Assembly: GCF_014897585.1 (NCBI RefSeq)
Contig: NZ_JABUXW010000010.1
Location: 105,444 to 169,443, forward strand
Reading direction: 5' to 3'
Origin: Brachybacterium tyrofermentans
Lineage (GTDB): Bacteria > Actinomycetota > Actinomycetes > Actinomycetales > Dermabacteraceae
Length of the DNA stretch: 64,000 bases
Positions 63,693 to 64,000 of the stretch are shown here, piece by piece. Both the position numbers and the translations under genes were made by a program. The notes under the pieces are model-generated. The model worked only from the letters and a program-made list of their open reading frames with translations. It did not search any database and had not been told where the DNA came from. Position 1 is the stretch's first letter, and each line of letters opens with the position of its first letter.

Positions 63693-63915
63693 CCCATCCG
63701 TCACGCAACCGGACCGGTCCGGTGGTCCCTTCGTGACGCGTAGAACCCGGGCAGCACGCGGCCGATTGAGGACCTCGAGCACGCATCACCTCTGCGGGGC
63801 GACTCCACGGAGACCCACCACGCGCCTGACACCGCCGGCCAGCCAACGAACACGCCCACCGGGGCGAGCCTCGAGACGCGGAACCCACTATCGGTGAGCT
63901 GCCTTTTTTGGGCAT

Positions 63916-63973
63916 AAAAAAAGGGAGTGGGAGGAGCGAAACCCTCACGGGTCTCAAGCTCACTCCCACTCCC
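63916..63973 (-). terminator. Rho-independent terminator of the rRNA operon
   Basis: On the minus strand GGGAGTGGGAG pairs with CTCCCACTCCC and GAGC with GCTC (one bulge), followed by seven T. It is 7 bp after the 5S end, and one of few U-tract terminators here. Confidence 0.95.
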
Positions 63974-63980
63974 ACAAAGA

Positions 63981-64000
63981 TGTCCGGCGGCGACCTACTC
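63981..64000 (-). rRNA. 5S ribosomal RNA, 3' end only (cut by window edge)
   Basis: The final 20 bases are the reverse complement of the conserved actinobacterial 5S 3' end (GAGTAGGTCGCCGCCGGACA). The gene continues beyond the window, with 23S and 16S expected further on. Confidence 0.9.

Larger units (their letters stand above)
63557..63980. other. Intergenic region between polyprenyl synthase and the rRNA operon
   Basis: 424 bp. It contains a minus-strand -10 box (TAGACT, 63687-63692) that would give the polyprenyl synthase a leader of about 125 nt, and the rRNA terminator at 63916-63973. No gene is convincing; short ORFs have poor codon pattern. Confidence 0.6.

Noticed and set aside
63646..63975. 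Minus-strand 109-aa and plus-strand 79-aa frames before the rRNA terminator
   Set aside because: The minus frame runs through the terminator hairpin and the -10 box; composition is irregular and no ribosome-binding site fits.

Overview
The window is high-GC, gene-dense chromosomal DNA of an actinobacterium. Supporting features are acyl-CoA carboxylase subunits including a small epsilon subunit, WXG100 proteins, promoters whose -10 box lies 6-8 nt before the start codon (leaderless mRNAs), hairpin terminators mostly without U-tracts, and a tRNA-Met/tRNA-Thr next to rpmG and two MaoC/HadA-like dehydratases, an order also known from mycobacteria. Content and codon use suggest Micrococcales, possibly a Brachybacterium-like member of Dermabacteraceae; that placement is inference.

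Layout. 1-7056 (minus strand): a truncated hexapeptide acetyltransferase, purE-purK, a histidine kinase/response regulator pair, a class III nucleotide cyclase and biotin ligase birA. 7225-13419 (plus): acyl-CoA carboxylase beta and epsilon subunits, a DUF885 peptidase-like protein, Maf, and the biotinylated carboxylase alpha subunit; birA therefore lies beside the enzyme it modifies. 13431-27532: a nucleoside uptake and salvage block with a Lpd-like flavoprotein, purine nucleoside phosphorylase, phosphopentomutase/phosphomannomutase, deoC, a uridine kinase-Nudix fusion, thymidine phosphorylase, cytidine deaminase, and a complete BMP-type nucleoside ABC transporter. 27838-34057: an M20 amidohydrolase, mannose-1-phosphate guanylyltransferase and sdhCDAB. 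34165-41711: exonuclease III, a short WXG100-like ORF, folD, glyA, murB, two dehydratase-fold genes, rpmG, three tRNAs and a YajQ protein.

41815-62348 (minus) is the accessory highlight: a type VII secretion-like locus. It has three WXG100 proteins, an LpqN/PsbP-like protein and a 1487-aa EssC/EccC-type ATPase carrying a ubiquitin-like region and an FHA domain. Behind it stand an FHA-winged-helix protein, a membrane Ser/Thr kinase, two further FHA proteins with zinc ribbons (one also with an RDD membrane domain), a PP2C phosphatase, a transglutaminase-like membrane protein lacking its catalytic triad, a DUF58 protein, a MoxR ATPase and a membrane-anchored extracellular protein. Seven successive gene junctions from 62348 down to 49153 overlap or nearly touch. 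Three WXG100-type genes, one of them 7 kb away, share a promoter architecture (TCCCCATGGT-type box, 19-20 nt, TAnnGT -10), with a GGGGA-N4-TCCCC palindrome in two of them. I read the locus as a phospho-signalling-controlled, minimal type VII secretion apparatus.

The window closes with a polyprenyl diphosphate synthase, an rRNA-type terminator and the 3' end of a 5S rRNA gene whose operon continues beyond the window.
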